Below are positions 46,479 through 55,973 of a DNA stretch of 64,000 nucleotides, piece by piece. The stretch comes from Alkalicoccobacillus plakortidis. GTDB lineage: Bacteria > Bacillota > Bacilli > Bacillales > Bacillaceae_D. The translations under genes were made by a program, and so were the position numbers. The DNA is taken from contig NZ_JAMQJY010000008.1 in assembly GCF_023703085.1 (NCBI RefSeq), positions 1-64,000 on the forward strand. The letters are read 5' to 3'. Within the stretch, counting starts at the first letter, position 1. Every line of letters starts with the position of its first letter. Below the pieces are notes generated by a model. The model was not told the origin of the DNA. It saw only the letters and a program-made list of their open reading frames with translations, and ran no database searches.

Positions 46479-47771
46479 ATGAAACCTCAACATCATTCAC
46501 TACAAGTAAATAAGAAAAGTCGTGTACTCACTGCTGCTTTACTTTCGATTGTACCTGGATTGGGCCAAATCTATAATAAGCAACGTCTAAAAGGGATTTG
46601 TTTCTTATTATTGGCAGTAGCCTTTGGTATTGTATTTTATGACATTCTGAACATTGGTTTCTGGGGGCTCGCAACACTTGGCACATTACCCGGTGTTGAT
46701 GATTCAAGGACATTAATTGGTCAAGGTATTGTAGCCGTATTTTTAACGATGTTTGCAGTGCTCTTCTACATACTCAACATAAAAGATGCACGCAAGATAG
46801 CCCGGCAGCGAGAAGAAGGATACGAGCCTTTATCGATAAGAGAGGGATTTAGACATTCATGGGACAAAAGCTTCCCATATGTTCTCATTACGCCAGGATT
46901 AATTCTATTATTTATCGCTGTAATCTTTCCACTTCTATTTATGATTGTGTTGGCCTTTACTAATTACAACTTATTTAATGCGCCTCCAAGAAGTGTATTA
47001 GATTGGGTCGGCTTTCAAAACTTTATGGACTTAGCTACTATCCCAATTTGGAGAAATACCTTTTTCTCCGTTCTTTCATGGACGATAGTCTGGACAGCGG
47101 CAGCGACCACTTCTCAAATTGCGCTTGCGATGTTTTTAGCGGTGATCGTAAACGACAAACGAATTAAATATAAACGATTGATTCGTACAGTGTTAATTTT
47201 GCCTTGGGCAGTGCCAAGCTTTGTTACCATATTGATCTTTGCAGCTTTGTTTAACGACGGGTTTGGTGCAATTAACAGAGATCTATTAGAGCCACTTTTT
47301 AATACAAGTATTCCATGGCTTACAGATCCATTCTGGACCAAGATTGCATTAATTATGATTCAGACGTGGCTTGGCTTTCCATTTGTTTTCGCCTTATTTA
47401 CTGGGATTTTGCAGAGTGTCTCTGATGATTGGTATGAGGCAGCGGATATGGATGGAGCTAGTCGTTTTCAGAAGTTCCGTTTTATCACCATGCCACACGT
47501 TCTTTTTGCGACAGCACCCCTTTTGATTATGCAATACGCGGGGAACTTCAATAACTTTAATATTATCTACTTATTTAACGAAGGTGGACCACCAGTCCGT
47601 GGGCAAAATGTTGGAGGAACGGATATTCTTATTTCTTGGGTGTATAGTCTTGCATTTGAAAACTCTCAATATAGTATGGCTGCAGCGATCTCAATAATAA
47701 TTGGTCTAATTGTAGCGGTATTTGCTATTTTTCAGTTCCGTAAAAGCAGAACATTTAAGGAAGGGGAATAA
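46479..47771 (+). CDS. mdxF: Maltodextrin ABC permease MdxF
   Basis: 430 residues, MalF type. It starts with the extra N-terminal spans found in B. subtilis MdxF (LSIVPGLGQIYNKQRLKGI), then six permease spans. The EAA loop is YEAADMDGASRFQKFRFITM near residue 325. It begins one base after the mdxE stop and is followed six bases after its own stop by mdxG. No ATPase is encoded in the operon, so a shared MsmX-like ATPase is expected. Confidence 0.92.
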   Translation: MKPQHHSLQVNKKSRVLTAALLSIVPGLGQIYNKQRLKGICFLLLAVAFGIVFYDILNIGFWGLATLGTLPGVDDSRTLIGQGIVAVFLTMFAVLFYILNIKDARKIARQREEGYEPLSIREGFRHSWDKSFPYVLITPGLILLFIAVIFPLLFMIVLAFTNYNLFNAPPRSVLDWVGFQNFMDLATIPIWRNTFFSVLSWTIVWTAAATTSQIALAMFLAVIVNDKRIKYKRLIRTVLILPWAVPSFVTILIFAALFNDGFGAINRDLLEPLFNTSIPWLTDPFWTKIALIMIQTWLGFPFVFALFTGILQSVSDDWYEAADMDGASRFQKFRFITMPHVLFATAPLLIMQYAGNFNNFNIIYLFNEGGPPVRGQNVGGTDILISWVYSLAFENSQYSMAAAISIIIGLIVAVFAIFQFRKSRTFKEGE

Positions 47772-47776
47772 GGAAT

Positions 47777-48619
47777 ATGAAGCAGAAAACAAAATCGCGC
47801 ATTGAAGTTACGTTAATCTACCTGTTTCTTTTATTAATGTTTGTTGTCATTGGCTATCCACTATTATGGACAATTGGACTTTCATTAAATGAAGGCACGA
47901 ACTTATATAGTGCAAGTATTATTCCTGAAAATTGGTCACTCGAACATTATAAATGGCTCTTTTTTAGCGAACAGAGCAACTATGTACAATGGTATATCAA
48001 TTCTTTAATTGTCGCGTTTGCCACGTCTATATCAGCTACTGTGATTGTATGTCTGACTTCTTATGCCTTCTCTAGGTACAAGTTTGTTGGAAGAAAAAAT
48101 GGGCTTTACTTCTTTCTAGTATTGCAGATATTCCCAGTGATTATGGCGATGGTTGCAATCTATGTGCTTCTAAATACGATTGGTTTGCTCGACTCTCTGC
48201 TAGGTTTGGTGTTGATCTATGTAGGCGGAGCAATTCCGATGAATGCTTTTCTAGTGAAGGGTTATTTCGATACCATTCCTAAAGAACTAGATGAGTCAGC
48301 TAAGCTAGATGGGGCAGGTCACTTTCGTATATTCTTCACGATCATGCTGCCATTAGCAAAGCCAATCCTGGCAGTTGTTGCGTTATTTAATTTTATGTCA
48401 CCACTGATGGACTTTATCCTACCAAGAATTGTGTTGCGCAGTCCTGAAAACTATACATTAGCTCTTGGGTTATTCAACTTCGTAAGTGATCAATTCGCTA
48501 ACAACTTTACACGATTTGCTGCAGGAACGGTATTAATTGCCGTACCGATTGCGATTGTTTTCTTGTTCTTACAACGTTATTTGATTTCAGGACTTTCTTC
48601 TGGAGCAACAAAGGGATAA
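47777..48619 (+). CDS. mdxG: Maltodextrin ABC permease MdxG
   Basis: 280 residues, MalG type, six spans. The EAA loop is ELDESAKLDGAGHFRIFFTI near residue 172 and the end is RYLISGLSSGATKG, typical of MalG/MdxG. It forms the translocation pore with MdxF. It is followed by the alpha-glucosidase gene after 29 bases. Confidence 0.92.
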   Translation: MKQKTKSRIEVTLIYLFLLLMFVVIGYPLLWTIGLSLNEGTNLYSASIIPENWSLEHYKWLFFSEQSNYVQWYINSLIVAFATSISATVIVCLTSYAFSRYKFVGRKNGLYFFLVLQIFPVIMAMVAIYVLLNTIGLLDSLLGLVLIYVGGAIPMNAFLVKGYFDTIPKELDESAKLDGAGHFRIFFTIMLPLAKPILAVVALFNFMSPLMDFILPRIVLRSPENYTLALGLFNFVSDQFANNFTRFAAGTVLIAVPIAIVFLFLQRYLISGLSSGATKG

Positions 48620-48648
48620 ATAAAGATGATGATAAAAGGGGTTTAATT

Positions 48649-50299
48649 ATGAATAATCAATGGTGGAAAGAAGCGGTATGCTACCAAGTTTATCCGCGCA
48701 GTTTTAATGATACAAATGGGGATGGAATTGGCGATTTAAAAGGGGTTATTGAGAAGTTAGATTATCTAAAGTGGTTAGGTATTGACGTCATTTGGATGAG
48801 TCCGATGTATGACTCTCCTAATGATGATAATGGATATGATATCCGGGATTACAAAGCAATAATGGATGAGTTTGGTACGATGGATGACTTTAATCAATTA
48901 TTAGAAGAAGTTCATCTTCGAGGAATGAAAATCATTATAGACTTAGTTATTAACCATACGTCAGATGAGCATGAATGGTTTGTTGAATCAAGATCATCTA
49001 TTAATAGTGAAAAAAGAGATTGGTATATATGGAAAGATGCAAAAGAGGATGGGTCAGAGCCTAATAACTGGGCCTCAATCTTTAATGGGTCTGCTTGGGA
49101 ATGGGATGAGCACTCGAAACAGTATTATCTTCACATTTTCTCAAAAAAGCAACCAGATGTTAACTGGGAAAACAAGGATGTCCGTAATGTCTTGTACGAA
49201 ACAATGAACTGGTGGCTAGATAAAGGAATAGACGGCTTTAGAGTAGATGCCATTAGCCATATAAAGAAAATAGAAGGTTTGCCAGATTTAACGAATGAAA
49301 CGTCAGATCGATTTGTAGAGTCTTTCGATGGGCATATGAATCGTCCAGGCATTCAAACGTTTTTACAGGAAATGAAGCAAGAAACGTTGGATCATTATGA
49401 TGTGATGACTGTAGGAGAGGCCAATGGTGTCAGCATGGAGGATTCGAATGATGTGCGGGCCTGGGTCGGAGAAAAAGACGGGGTATTTGACATGGTTTTT
49501 CAGTTCGAGCACCTTGGACTATGGAATAAAGATGCTGAACAAAGATTGAATGTACCGGCTCTAAAAGAGGCGTTAACAAAGTGGCAATATGGGCTAGAAG
49601 GAATTGGTTGGAATGCTCTTTTTATCGAAAACCATGACCAAGCCACGCTCTGTTTCATCTTGGGGCAATGATACAGTTTATTGGGAGGCTTGTGCAAAAG
49701 CACTTGGAACACTGTATTTCTTAATGAAGGGCACTCCTTTTATCTATCAAGGTCAAGAAATAGGAATGACAAATGTACAGTTTCCAACTATAGAAGATTA
49801 TGATGATGTGTCCATGCGAAATTATTATGAACAAGAACGTAGTAAAGGTAGACCTCATAATGAAATAATGGAGGTTATTTGGACTCAAGGCCGTGATAAC
49901 TCTCGGACACCGATGCAGTGGACGAATGAGGCAAATGGAGGCTTCAGTACGGCTGATCAAACCTGGCTGAAAGTCAATCCGAATTTCAAAGACATTAATG
50001 TGCATATGCAGCGAAAAAACAGTAAATCCATTTTGACTTATTATAAAAAGATGATTGAATTACGAAAAAATAGCAAAACATTGATCTATGGAGCTTATGA
50101 ACTTTGTGAGCTTAATGATGAGCAACTATACATGTATAAGCGATGTGGAGAAGAGGAAGCGTATACAATCATTGTGAATCTATCAGAGGAAACAAAGGAA
50201 TTTGGCTACGTCAACATGGGTGAATATATATTTGGTAACTACGAAAATCATAAGTCTGATCAACTTATGCCATATGAAGCAAGAGTATACAAGTCATAG
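48649..50299 (+). CDS. malL: Alpha-glucosidase/oligo-1,6-glucosidase (GH13_31), frame broken
   Basis: Joined length 549 residues. It starts WWKEAVCYQVYPRSFNDTNG. Catalytic regions are DGFRVDAI with the nucleophile Asp near 199, VGEANG with the acid Glu, and IENHDQPR. The frame breaks at 49638-49643 (CCAAGC for CCAGC); repair restores HDQPRSVSSWGNDTVYWE. It releases glucose from imported maltodextrins and isomaltose-type branches in the cytoplasm. ATG 48649 follows AAAAGGGG. It is in the mdx operon, as in B. subtilis. Confidence 0.9.
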
Positions 50300-50394
50300 T
50301 GTTTTTACCAACCATACTATAGACAAAGTATAGCTAATGATTCATTATAAAAGGATAGATTGAAGACCGTTTGAATGCAAAGGATGGAATATTA

Positions 50395-51432
50395 GTGACC
50401 GTAACCATAAAAGACGTAGCAAAAAAAGCAAATGTAGCGCCATCTACTGTCTCTCGTGTTATTGCAAATAATTCAACGATCAGTACCAAAACAAAAGAAA
50501 AGGTACGGGCGGTGATGGAAGAGCTTGGCTACTACCCAAATGTTAATGCTAGAAACCTGGTGAATAATCATACCAATGTAATAGGTGTCATTATGCCAAG
50601 TGCTACCTATGCACCATTTCATAATCCTTTTTTTCCAGAAGTGCTTAGAGGGATTACTACTCAGGCAAATGAACAGAGGTACGGTCTGTATTTATCCACT
50701 AGCCAAACGGACCTAGATATCCTAGAAGAAGTAAAAGAAATGGTGTACAGTCGTCGAGTTGATGGCATAATATTACTGTATTCAACAATAGCTGATCCAG
50801 TCATTGATTTTCTTTTAGACAAATCGTTTCCGTTTGTTGTAGTTGGTCAGCCGCCAGAGCAGCTTAAAGAAAAGGTCTTCTTTGTTAATAATGACAATGT
50901 TAAAGCAGCTAAAATGGTGACAGAGTATCTATTACTTTTAAAGCACAAACGAATTGCCTTTGTAGGTGGACGGCGAGATGCCTTTGTGACTATTGATCGG
51001 AAAAATGGCTACATAGAAGCACTTGAAACTTCTGCTATTCAGATTGATGAATCGCTCATGGTTTATCATGATGAAATTTTTGAAGGCGGTGAAAAAGCAG
51101 TTATAGAGCTTATGTCACAAAAAAATCCTCCTTCAGCAATGATTGTCACAGATGATTTAATGGCTTTAGGTGTATTACGAATGCTCTTCAGTATGAATGT
51201 ATCTGTACCAGATAATATGTCTGTTGTTAGTTTTAATAATGTGTTGATGTCTAAGTTGTCAACGCCTCCACTTACAACGCTTGATATTCATATTCATGAG
51301 CTCGGATACAAAGCGGCTCAAATGCTTCGTCAGTGTATACTTGATCCAAAAGCATCTCCTACAAGTCATATCGTGGATCATCATCTGATTCGTCGGGCGA
51401 CAAGCAGAGCACATAAAGAAATCTCAACATAA
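50395..51432 (+). CDS. LacI-family repressor of the maltodextrin genes (MalR-like)
   Basis: About 345 residues. The N-terminal LacI HTH reads VTIKDVAKKANVAPSTVSRV followed by the hinge region GYYPNVNARNLVNN. The sugar-binding domain has VIGVIMPSATYAPFHNPFFP and ends STPPLTTLDIHIHELGYKAA. GTG 50395 follows AAGGATGG; a TTG at 50371 is less well placed. It most likely binds the GCAAACGTTTGC palindromes near 45163 and 45075. A hairpin follows. Confidence 0.9.
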   Translation: MTVTIKDVAKKANVAPSTVSRVIANNSTISTKTKEKVRAVMEELGYYPNVNARNLVNNHTNVIGVIMPSATYAPFHNPFFPEVLRGITTQANEQRYGLYLSTSQTDLDILEEVKEMVYSRRVDGIILLYSTIADPVIDFLLDKSFPFVVVGQPPEQLKEKVFFVNNDNVKAAKMVTEYLLLLKHKRIAFVGGRRDAFVTIDRKNGYIEALETSAIQIDESLMVYHDEIFEGGEKAVIELMSQKNPPSAMIVTDDLMALGVLRMLFSMNVSVPDNMSVVSFNNVLMSKLSTPPLTTLDIHIHELGYKAAQMLRQCILDPKASPTSHIVDHHLIRRATSRAHKEIST

Positions 51433-51436
51433 TTCA

Positions 51437-51471
51437 TAGCCTGAATATCCGCTGAGGATTTTCAGGCTATT
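51437..51471 (+). terminator. Hairpin, probable terminator
   Basis: TAGCCTGAA pairs with TTCAGGCTA, with a nested ATCC/GGAT, followed by TTTA only. Weak T-run. Confidence 0.6.
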
Positions 51472-51608
51472 TAGCTATATGGATGTAATACACTTGCATA
51501 AGTATCTCCTTAAACATAAATGTACTTTCCGATGTAATTGATAAAAGTTAAAAGGATAAATAATGTTTCGCATTAAAGAATACAACTTCAAAAAAGTAGG
51601 TGATGAAG

Positions 51609-52338
51609 ATGTACCTTAAAAGAATTACACTTCTGCATAATAAGATCTCATCTTATGATACGTATCCTTTTTCAATTCCTGCGGTTAAACAGCTTCATGA
51701 TCTTAAACTTGATCATTCCGTAACCTTTTTTGTAGGAGAGAACGGCTCTGGTAAATCAACTCTTCTAGAAGCGATTGCCGATAAATGCGAGTTTAATACG
51801 GCAGGAGGAGGACGAAATAATAGCTTTGAGGTACACGCTTCAAAGTCAGTACTTGGCGACTATATCCGCTTGGCCTGGATGCCCAAAATCACAAATGGAT
51901 TTTTCCTTAGGGCGGAATCGTTTTATCATTTTGCGACACATCTCGATGAACTCGATGATCCAAGAAGATATCAACAATATGGTGGGAAATCTCTTCATCA
52001 CCAATCTCATGGCGAATCCTTTCTCTCATTATTTATGAACCGTTTTAATGGCAAGGCTCTTTATCTATTGGATGAGCCTGAGGCCGCTTTATCTCCAAGC
52101 TAGACAATTAGCCTTTATAAAAGTGATTCACGACCTTGTTTCGAGTGATCAGGCTCAGTTCATCATTGCGACTCACTCTCCTATATTGCTCGGGTACCCA
52201 GATGCTGAGATCTTCAGCTTTGATGAGCAGTCCATTAGCTCTGTTGAATATGAAATGACAGATCATTATCAGCTAACAAAGTACTTTCTACAGAATCGAG
52301 AGAGGGTTTTTTTCGAATTGTTTAAAGAAGAGCAGTAA
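51609..52338 (+). CDS. Small AAA/ABC-type ATPase, frame broken
   Basis: Joined length 242 residues, of the RecF/SMC-like stand-alone ATPase group. Walker A is VGENGSGKSTLLEAI near 44, a signature-like SHGESFLSL is near 131 and Walker B is LYLLDEPEAALSP near 152, with the H-loop in FIIATHSPILL. The frame breaks at 52095-52100 (CCAAGC for CCAGC), restoring EAALSPARQLAFIKVIHDLV. No membrane partner adjoins it, so it is not an obvious transporter subunit. ATG 51609 is preferred, with AGGTGATG ahead. Role unknown. Confidence 0.82.
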
Positions 52339-52421
52339 AAGAATAGCTCTTCTTTTACATTTTTTATTGTGTTAAAGTGGAGATAAAGGTATAATATTCC
52401 AACTGGAGAGGAGGCTTTAAA

Positions 52422-52613
52422 ATGCTATATTTGCCGTATATACTTGCTACACTTGGTGGTACCTATTTAATTGTGTTTATACTTAATGGCATTCTTGATA
52501 CATTGTTTGGACTAGAACCAAGTATCAAAAAATGGGCACTGTCCTCAGCTGTTATTACCATTATTATTCTATTGGCTTTTAACTTGTTCGGAGGCATTGG
52601 TATATTGGTGTAG
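52422..52613 (+). CDS. Two-span small membrane protein
   Basis: 63 residues from ATG 52422, after AGAGGAGG. Two hydrophobic segments (about 3-27 and 40-60) are separated by LFGLEPSIKKW. No family recognised. It is convergent with trmO, only three bases between the stops. Confidence 0.6.
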   Translation: MLYLPYILATLGGTYLIVFILNGILDTLFGLEPSIKKWALSSAVITIIILLAFNLFGGIGILV

Positions 52614-52615
52614 AG

Positions 52616-53077
52616 TTATTCATTCCAATATTCCTCCATTATTTCATGTGACCAATCAGGTTGATGAATAGGTTCCTTTGGTAGAAATTCCTTCATAACG
52701 GGTTTGATATCCACGATAGGTGTTCCATCAATACAATCTAAACCTCGAACGATCAATTTCTTCCCTTGCCTTCCAAGTAACTGGACCGTCGTTAAGCCTA
52801 ATCGATTTGGTCTGTTTTTCCCTCGTTGAGCAAAAATCCCTGTTAATGGGAAAGTTTCATTATTTCTAGGATGTCTTGCGCCGTTTTCAATTCTCTCTTT
52901 ATCCACTTTATGAAAATAAAAAATAATCTCAAGATGTGAGAATGTTTCAATTTCGAAGAGAGATTCTTCAGAAAATGAATCATTAATCATTATGCTCGAT
53001 TGTACGTTCCCCCAGTTATCATCTTCTACTTCCACTCTTTTGTTTGATACAACGCCTATTGGATCAATTGTTACCAC
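52616..53077 (-). CDS. trmO: tRNA (N6-threonylcarbamoyladenosine(37)-N6)-methyltransferase TrmO
   Basis: 153 residues of the TsaA/UPF0066 family, SAM-dependent methylation of t6A37 in certain tRNAs. It starts DPIGVVSNKRVEVEDDNWG, and the core includes ARHPRNNETFPLTGIFAQRG then KNRPNRLGLTTVQLL and GLDCIDGTPIVDIKPV, all family signatures. Minus strand, with a clear AAGGGAGCTGA site. Length fits the single-domain bacterial form. Confidence 0.9.
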   Translation of the reverse strand: MVTIDPIGVVSNKRVEVEDDNWGNVQSSIMINDSFSEESLFEIETFSHLEIIFYFHKVDKERIENGARHPRNNETFPLTGIFAQRGKNRPNRLGLTTVQLLGRQGKKLIVRGLDCIDGTPIVDIKPVMKEFLPKEPIHQPDWSHEIMEEYWNE

Positions 53078-53219
53078 CTAATCAGCTCCCTTCAAATTAT
53101 GCACAATATAGTATACTTATCATTATACAATATTTCCCTTATGTCGGATTGAAAAAAAATAAAAAAAAAGCTTTATTTCTTCGGATAAGAGGCGTATGAT
53201 CATTTTTAGAAATAAAAGA

Positions 53220-53360
53220 TTAACGCAGAATATTTCAGGTGAAATAACGGGGGAACCAACGAGTTCTAATTGAACTCTGGGGTTAATTATTTGCTACTTA
53301 TAGATAGTGAATAACGGGTACTCTCAAGTCCGAATCCGACAGCTAACCTCGTATGCGTTT
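53220..53360 (+). promoter_or_regulatory. c-di-AMP riboswitch (ydaO/yuaA type)
   Basis: Contains the core blocks of this class: ACGGGGGAACCAAC, CTGGGGTTAAT, GGGTACTCTC, CCGAATCCGACAGCTAACC. Closing-stem bases ACGCA (53223) and TGCGT (53354) pair. It senses c-di-AMP and turns off downstream potassium uptake genes. The downstream genes are a USP protein and KtrAB, as expected. The stretch 53100-53219 would hold its promoter. Confidence 0.92.
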
Positions 53361-53388
53361 TGAGAGAGAACAAACGGTGAAAAAGCGT

Positions 53389-53428
53389 AAGCTCCCGGAT
53401 GAAGCTCTCTTTTCTTGGAGTTTTTTTG
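53389..53428 (+). terminator. Riboswitch expression-platform terminator
   Basis: AAGCTCC pairs with GGAGTTT, followed by T7. GAGAGAG at 53362 can alternatively pair with CTCTCT near 53405, giving the expected antiterminator choice. Confidence 0.7.
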
Positions 53429-53461
53429 TGCTGTTATGAGTTAATAAGGAGGTTTTATAAC

Positions 53462-53872
53462 ATGAACATGGAAGAAAAAATTATGGTTTGTCATATCTCA
53501 GAGAATCACAATGGGGACCCGCTACTCGAGAGAGGGGTTCAGTTGTCACAGATGTTTGATTCTCCATTATATATATTATATTTAAGTGGGCAGTCAGAAG
53601 ATGAACAAACACACAAAGATCAACTTAATCGATTAGGATGTCAAGATTTGGTCGATGATAATCGTATGAGCTCGATCTTTCAAACGTATAAAGGACAGGA
53701 TAAGCTGCCGCAAATCATCTTGGATAAGGCACGCGAGAATCAAATTACCCAGCTTGTTATTGGTCAGTGTAGTCAATCAAGATGGGAGCTTCTAAAAAAA
53801 GGTGATTTTGTTAACAGACTTGTTAGCAAAATGGGCGACATTGATTTGCATATCGTTCCTGTGAGTAAATAG
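53462..53872 (+). CDS. Universal stress protein (UspA-like) domain protein
   Basis: 136 residues from ATG 53462, after AAGGAGG. It has the USP fold: KIMVCHISENHNGDPLLERG at the first strand, PLYILYLSG at the second, and ITQLVIGQCSQSRWELLKKG at the nucleotide loop, like the USP part of KdpD. It is the first gene behind the c-di-AMP riboswitch and precedes ktrA by 33 bases. KdpD USP domains bind c-di-AMP in other Firmicutes, so a sensing role is possible (inference). Confidence 0.82.
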   Translation: MNMEEKIMVCHISENHNGDPLLERGVQLSQMFDSPLYILYLSGQSEDEQTHKDQLNRLGCQDLVDDNRMSSIFQTYKGQDKLPQIILDKARENQITQLVIGQCSQSRWELLKKGDFVNRLVSKMGDIDLHIVPVSK

Positions 53873-53905
53873 AAAATCTTATGCACTGAATTAGGGGTGA
53901 ATGTC

Positions 53906-54562
53906 TTGAAAAAACAATTTATTGTTATTGGGCTAGGACGATTTGGTAGTAGCTTAACTAAAACGTTGGTTGAGGCTGGTCATGAGGTACTTGCCGTAGA
54001 TAAGGATATTGATTTAGTGCAAGGCATGTCTTCTATCGCGACGCATGCAATACAGGCTGACGCAACTGATGAATCTGTTCTAAAAGAACTTGGTGCAGGG
54101 AATTTTAGTCATGCTGTGGTGGCAATTGGTGAGAATTTGCAATCCAGTATCTTGACAACTCTTCTTCTAAAAGAGATGAATATTCCTAAAGTAACCGTTA
54201 AAGCTAAAAATATCATCTATGGAAAAGTCCTTACCAAAATTGGTGCAGATCAAGTTGTATATCCTGAGAGAGACATGGGTATACGCCTAGGTAGACAACT
54301 TAGTTCGGACAATTTAATTGATTATATCGAACTCTCCCCTATATATAATTTAGTGGAAATGAATGCTCCAGCTGCTATGAATGGTTATTCTATTTATGAT
54401 TTGGACGTCAGAGCAAAATATGGTGTCAATATTATGGCTATTAAATCGAACGGTGAGATTAACATTTCACCAAGAGCAGAAGATAAAATTCAGACTGGGG
54501 ACACATTACTCTTAATTGGTTCGAATGAAGATATTAGTGCATTGGAACGAAAATATGAATGA
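53906..54562 (+). CDS. ktrA: Potassium uptake regulatory subunit KtrA
   Basis: 218-residue RCK protein that gates KtrB on binding ATP/ADP and c-di-AMP. RCK_N starts KKQFIVIGLGRFGSSLTKTL with the GxGxxG loop and Asp in LAVDKDIDLV. RCK_C from about 140 includes NIMAIKSNGEINISPRAEDK. The start is TTG 53906 with AGGGGTGA five bases ahead. Its stop overlaps the ktrB start. Confidence 0.92.
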   Translation: MKKQFIVIGLGRFGSSLTKTLVEAGHEVLAVDKDIDLVQGMSSIATHAIQADATDESVLKELGAGNFSHAVVAIGENLQSSILTTLLLKEMNIPKVTVKAKNIIYGKVLTKIGADQVVYPERDMGIRLGRQLSSDNLIDYIELSPIYNLVEMNAPAAMNGYSIYDLDVRAKYGVNIMAIKSNGEINISPRAEDKIQTGDTLLLIGSNEDISALERKYE

Positions 54563-55937
54563 AGTGGATTATAATGATAAACACCTATTGAAAATTGATT
54601 TTAAACAAATGACAAGTAAGATGAGCCCACCTCAGTTTGTCATGCTTGTTTTTCTATTTCTGATACTGATAGGTACTTGTATACTCGCTTTGCCAATCTC
54701 TTCAGCAAGTGGTTTGTCTATTGGTCTTTTAGATGCTCTTTTTACAGCAACATCTGCTGTGTGTGTAAATGGGTTAGTCGTAGTAGATACTGGTTCAGTT
54801 TTTTCTACATTTGGGCAAGTAGTTATTATGATTTTAATTCAGGTTGGTGGCTTAGGGTTTATGACAATGGGTGTTATTGTAGCGATCATGCTTGGTAAGA
54901 GAATTGGCTTAAAACAGAGATTAATTATTCAGCAGACAACCCAATCTAAGTCTTCATCAGGATTAGTTAAGCTTTGTCTCTATATTGTTTTTATTGCCTT
55001 TGCTTTTGAAACGGTTGCTGTTACTGTACTTACCTTACGTTGGATGGGAGATATGGGGTTTGCAGAGGCATTATATCATGCCGTTTTCCATTCTGTATCT
55101 GCTTTTAATAATGCAGGTTTTGCTCTCTGGTCAGATAGTCTTTCGAGTTATGTGAATGACCCTGTTGTTAACTTAACGATCATTTGGTTATTTGTTAGTG
55201 GTGGTCTTGGTTACATTGTTATTGTAGAGCTCATTAGAAAACGAAAATGGAGAAGTTTTTCATTACATACTAAAATTGTTCTTGTTAGTTCAGGTTCATT
55301 ACTTGCTATTGGTTTCTTACTTGTTTTTGCGTTAGAAACATTGAATCCACAAACCTTTGGACAGTTGTCTTGGTCAGAACGAATATGGTCCGGCTTCTTT
55401 CAGAGTGCGACTTCAAGAAGTGCTGGCTTTAATACAATTGATATTAGTAATATGTTATCAGCTTCTCAACTTGTTTTAATCATTCTCATGTTTATAGGAG
55501 CTTCCTCAGGTGGAACGGGTGGAGGGATTAAAACGACTACTTTTTTCGTTTTAATCTTAGCTACATTTAATACCTTTCGCGGTGGCGGACAAATTCATGC
55601 TTTTGAGCGCAAAATCTCTGTTGAGATTATTATGAGAGCTCTTGCGGTAGTAATTAGTTCACTGCTTTGTGTTTTTGTCGTTGCGCTCCTCCTTACTGTG
55701 ACTGAAGGAATTTATGAAGAACATTTTATGGAAGTACTTTTTGAAGCTACTTCTGCATTTAGTACAGCAGGACTTTCTATGGGACTAACAAGTGAGCTTT
55801 CTCCAATGGGGAAATTTATTGTTACGATTACAATGTTTATTGGACGATTAGGACCACTCACTTTAGCCTATGCTTTAGCTGAAAAGAAGAAGAAATCAAA
55901 GCTTGGTTATCCTGAAGACCATGTTTTAATCGGATAA
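54555..55937 (+). CDS. ktrB: Potassium transporter KtrB
   Basis: 460-residue TrkH/KtrB channel-like transporter with eight spans and four pore loops. Visible filter regions are TSAVCVNGLVVVDTGS, SAFNNAGFAL and TSRSAGFNTIDISN, with the gating loop GASSGGTGGGIKTTTF and the last pore loop SAFSTAGLSMGLT. ATG 54555 lies inside the last codons of ktrA. Part of the riboswitch operon. Confidence 0.92.
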   Translation: MNEVDYNDKHLLKIDFKQMTSKMSPPQFVMLVFLFLILIGTCILALPISSASGLSIGLLDALFTATSAVCVNGLVVVDTGSVFSTFGQVVIMILIQVGGLGFMTMGVIVAIMLGKRIGLKQRLIIQQTTQSKSSSGLVKLCLYIVFIAFAFETVAVTVLTLRWMGDMGFAEALYHAVFHSVSAFNNAGFALWSDSLSSYVNDPVVNLTIIWLFVSGGLGYIVIVELIRKRKWRSFSLHTKIVLVSSGSLLAIGFLLVFALETLNPQTFGQLSWSERIWSGFFQSATSRSAGFNTIDISNMLSASQLVLIILMFIGASSGGTGGGIKTTTFFVLILATFNTFRGGGQIHAFERKISVEIIMRALAVVISSLLCVFVVALLLTVTEGIYEEHFMEVLFEATSAFSTAGLSMGLTSELSPMGKFIVTITMFIGRLGPLTLAYALAEKKKKSKLGYPEDHVLIG

Positions 55938-55945
55938 ACTGAAAG

Positions 55946-55972
55946 GAACGCCCAAGTGAGCGTTCTTTTTTT
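55946..55972. terminator. Terminator between convergent genes
   Basis: GAACGC / GCGTTC stem then seven T, directly after ktrB and before the end of the minus-strand reductase. Confidence 0.85.
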
Positions 55973-55973
55973 C

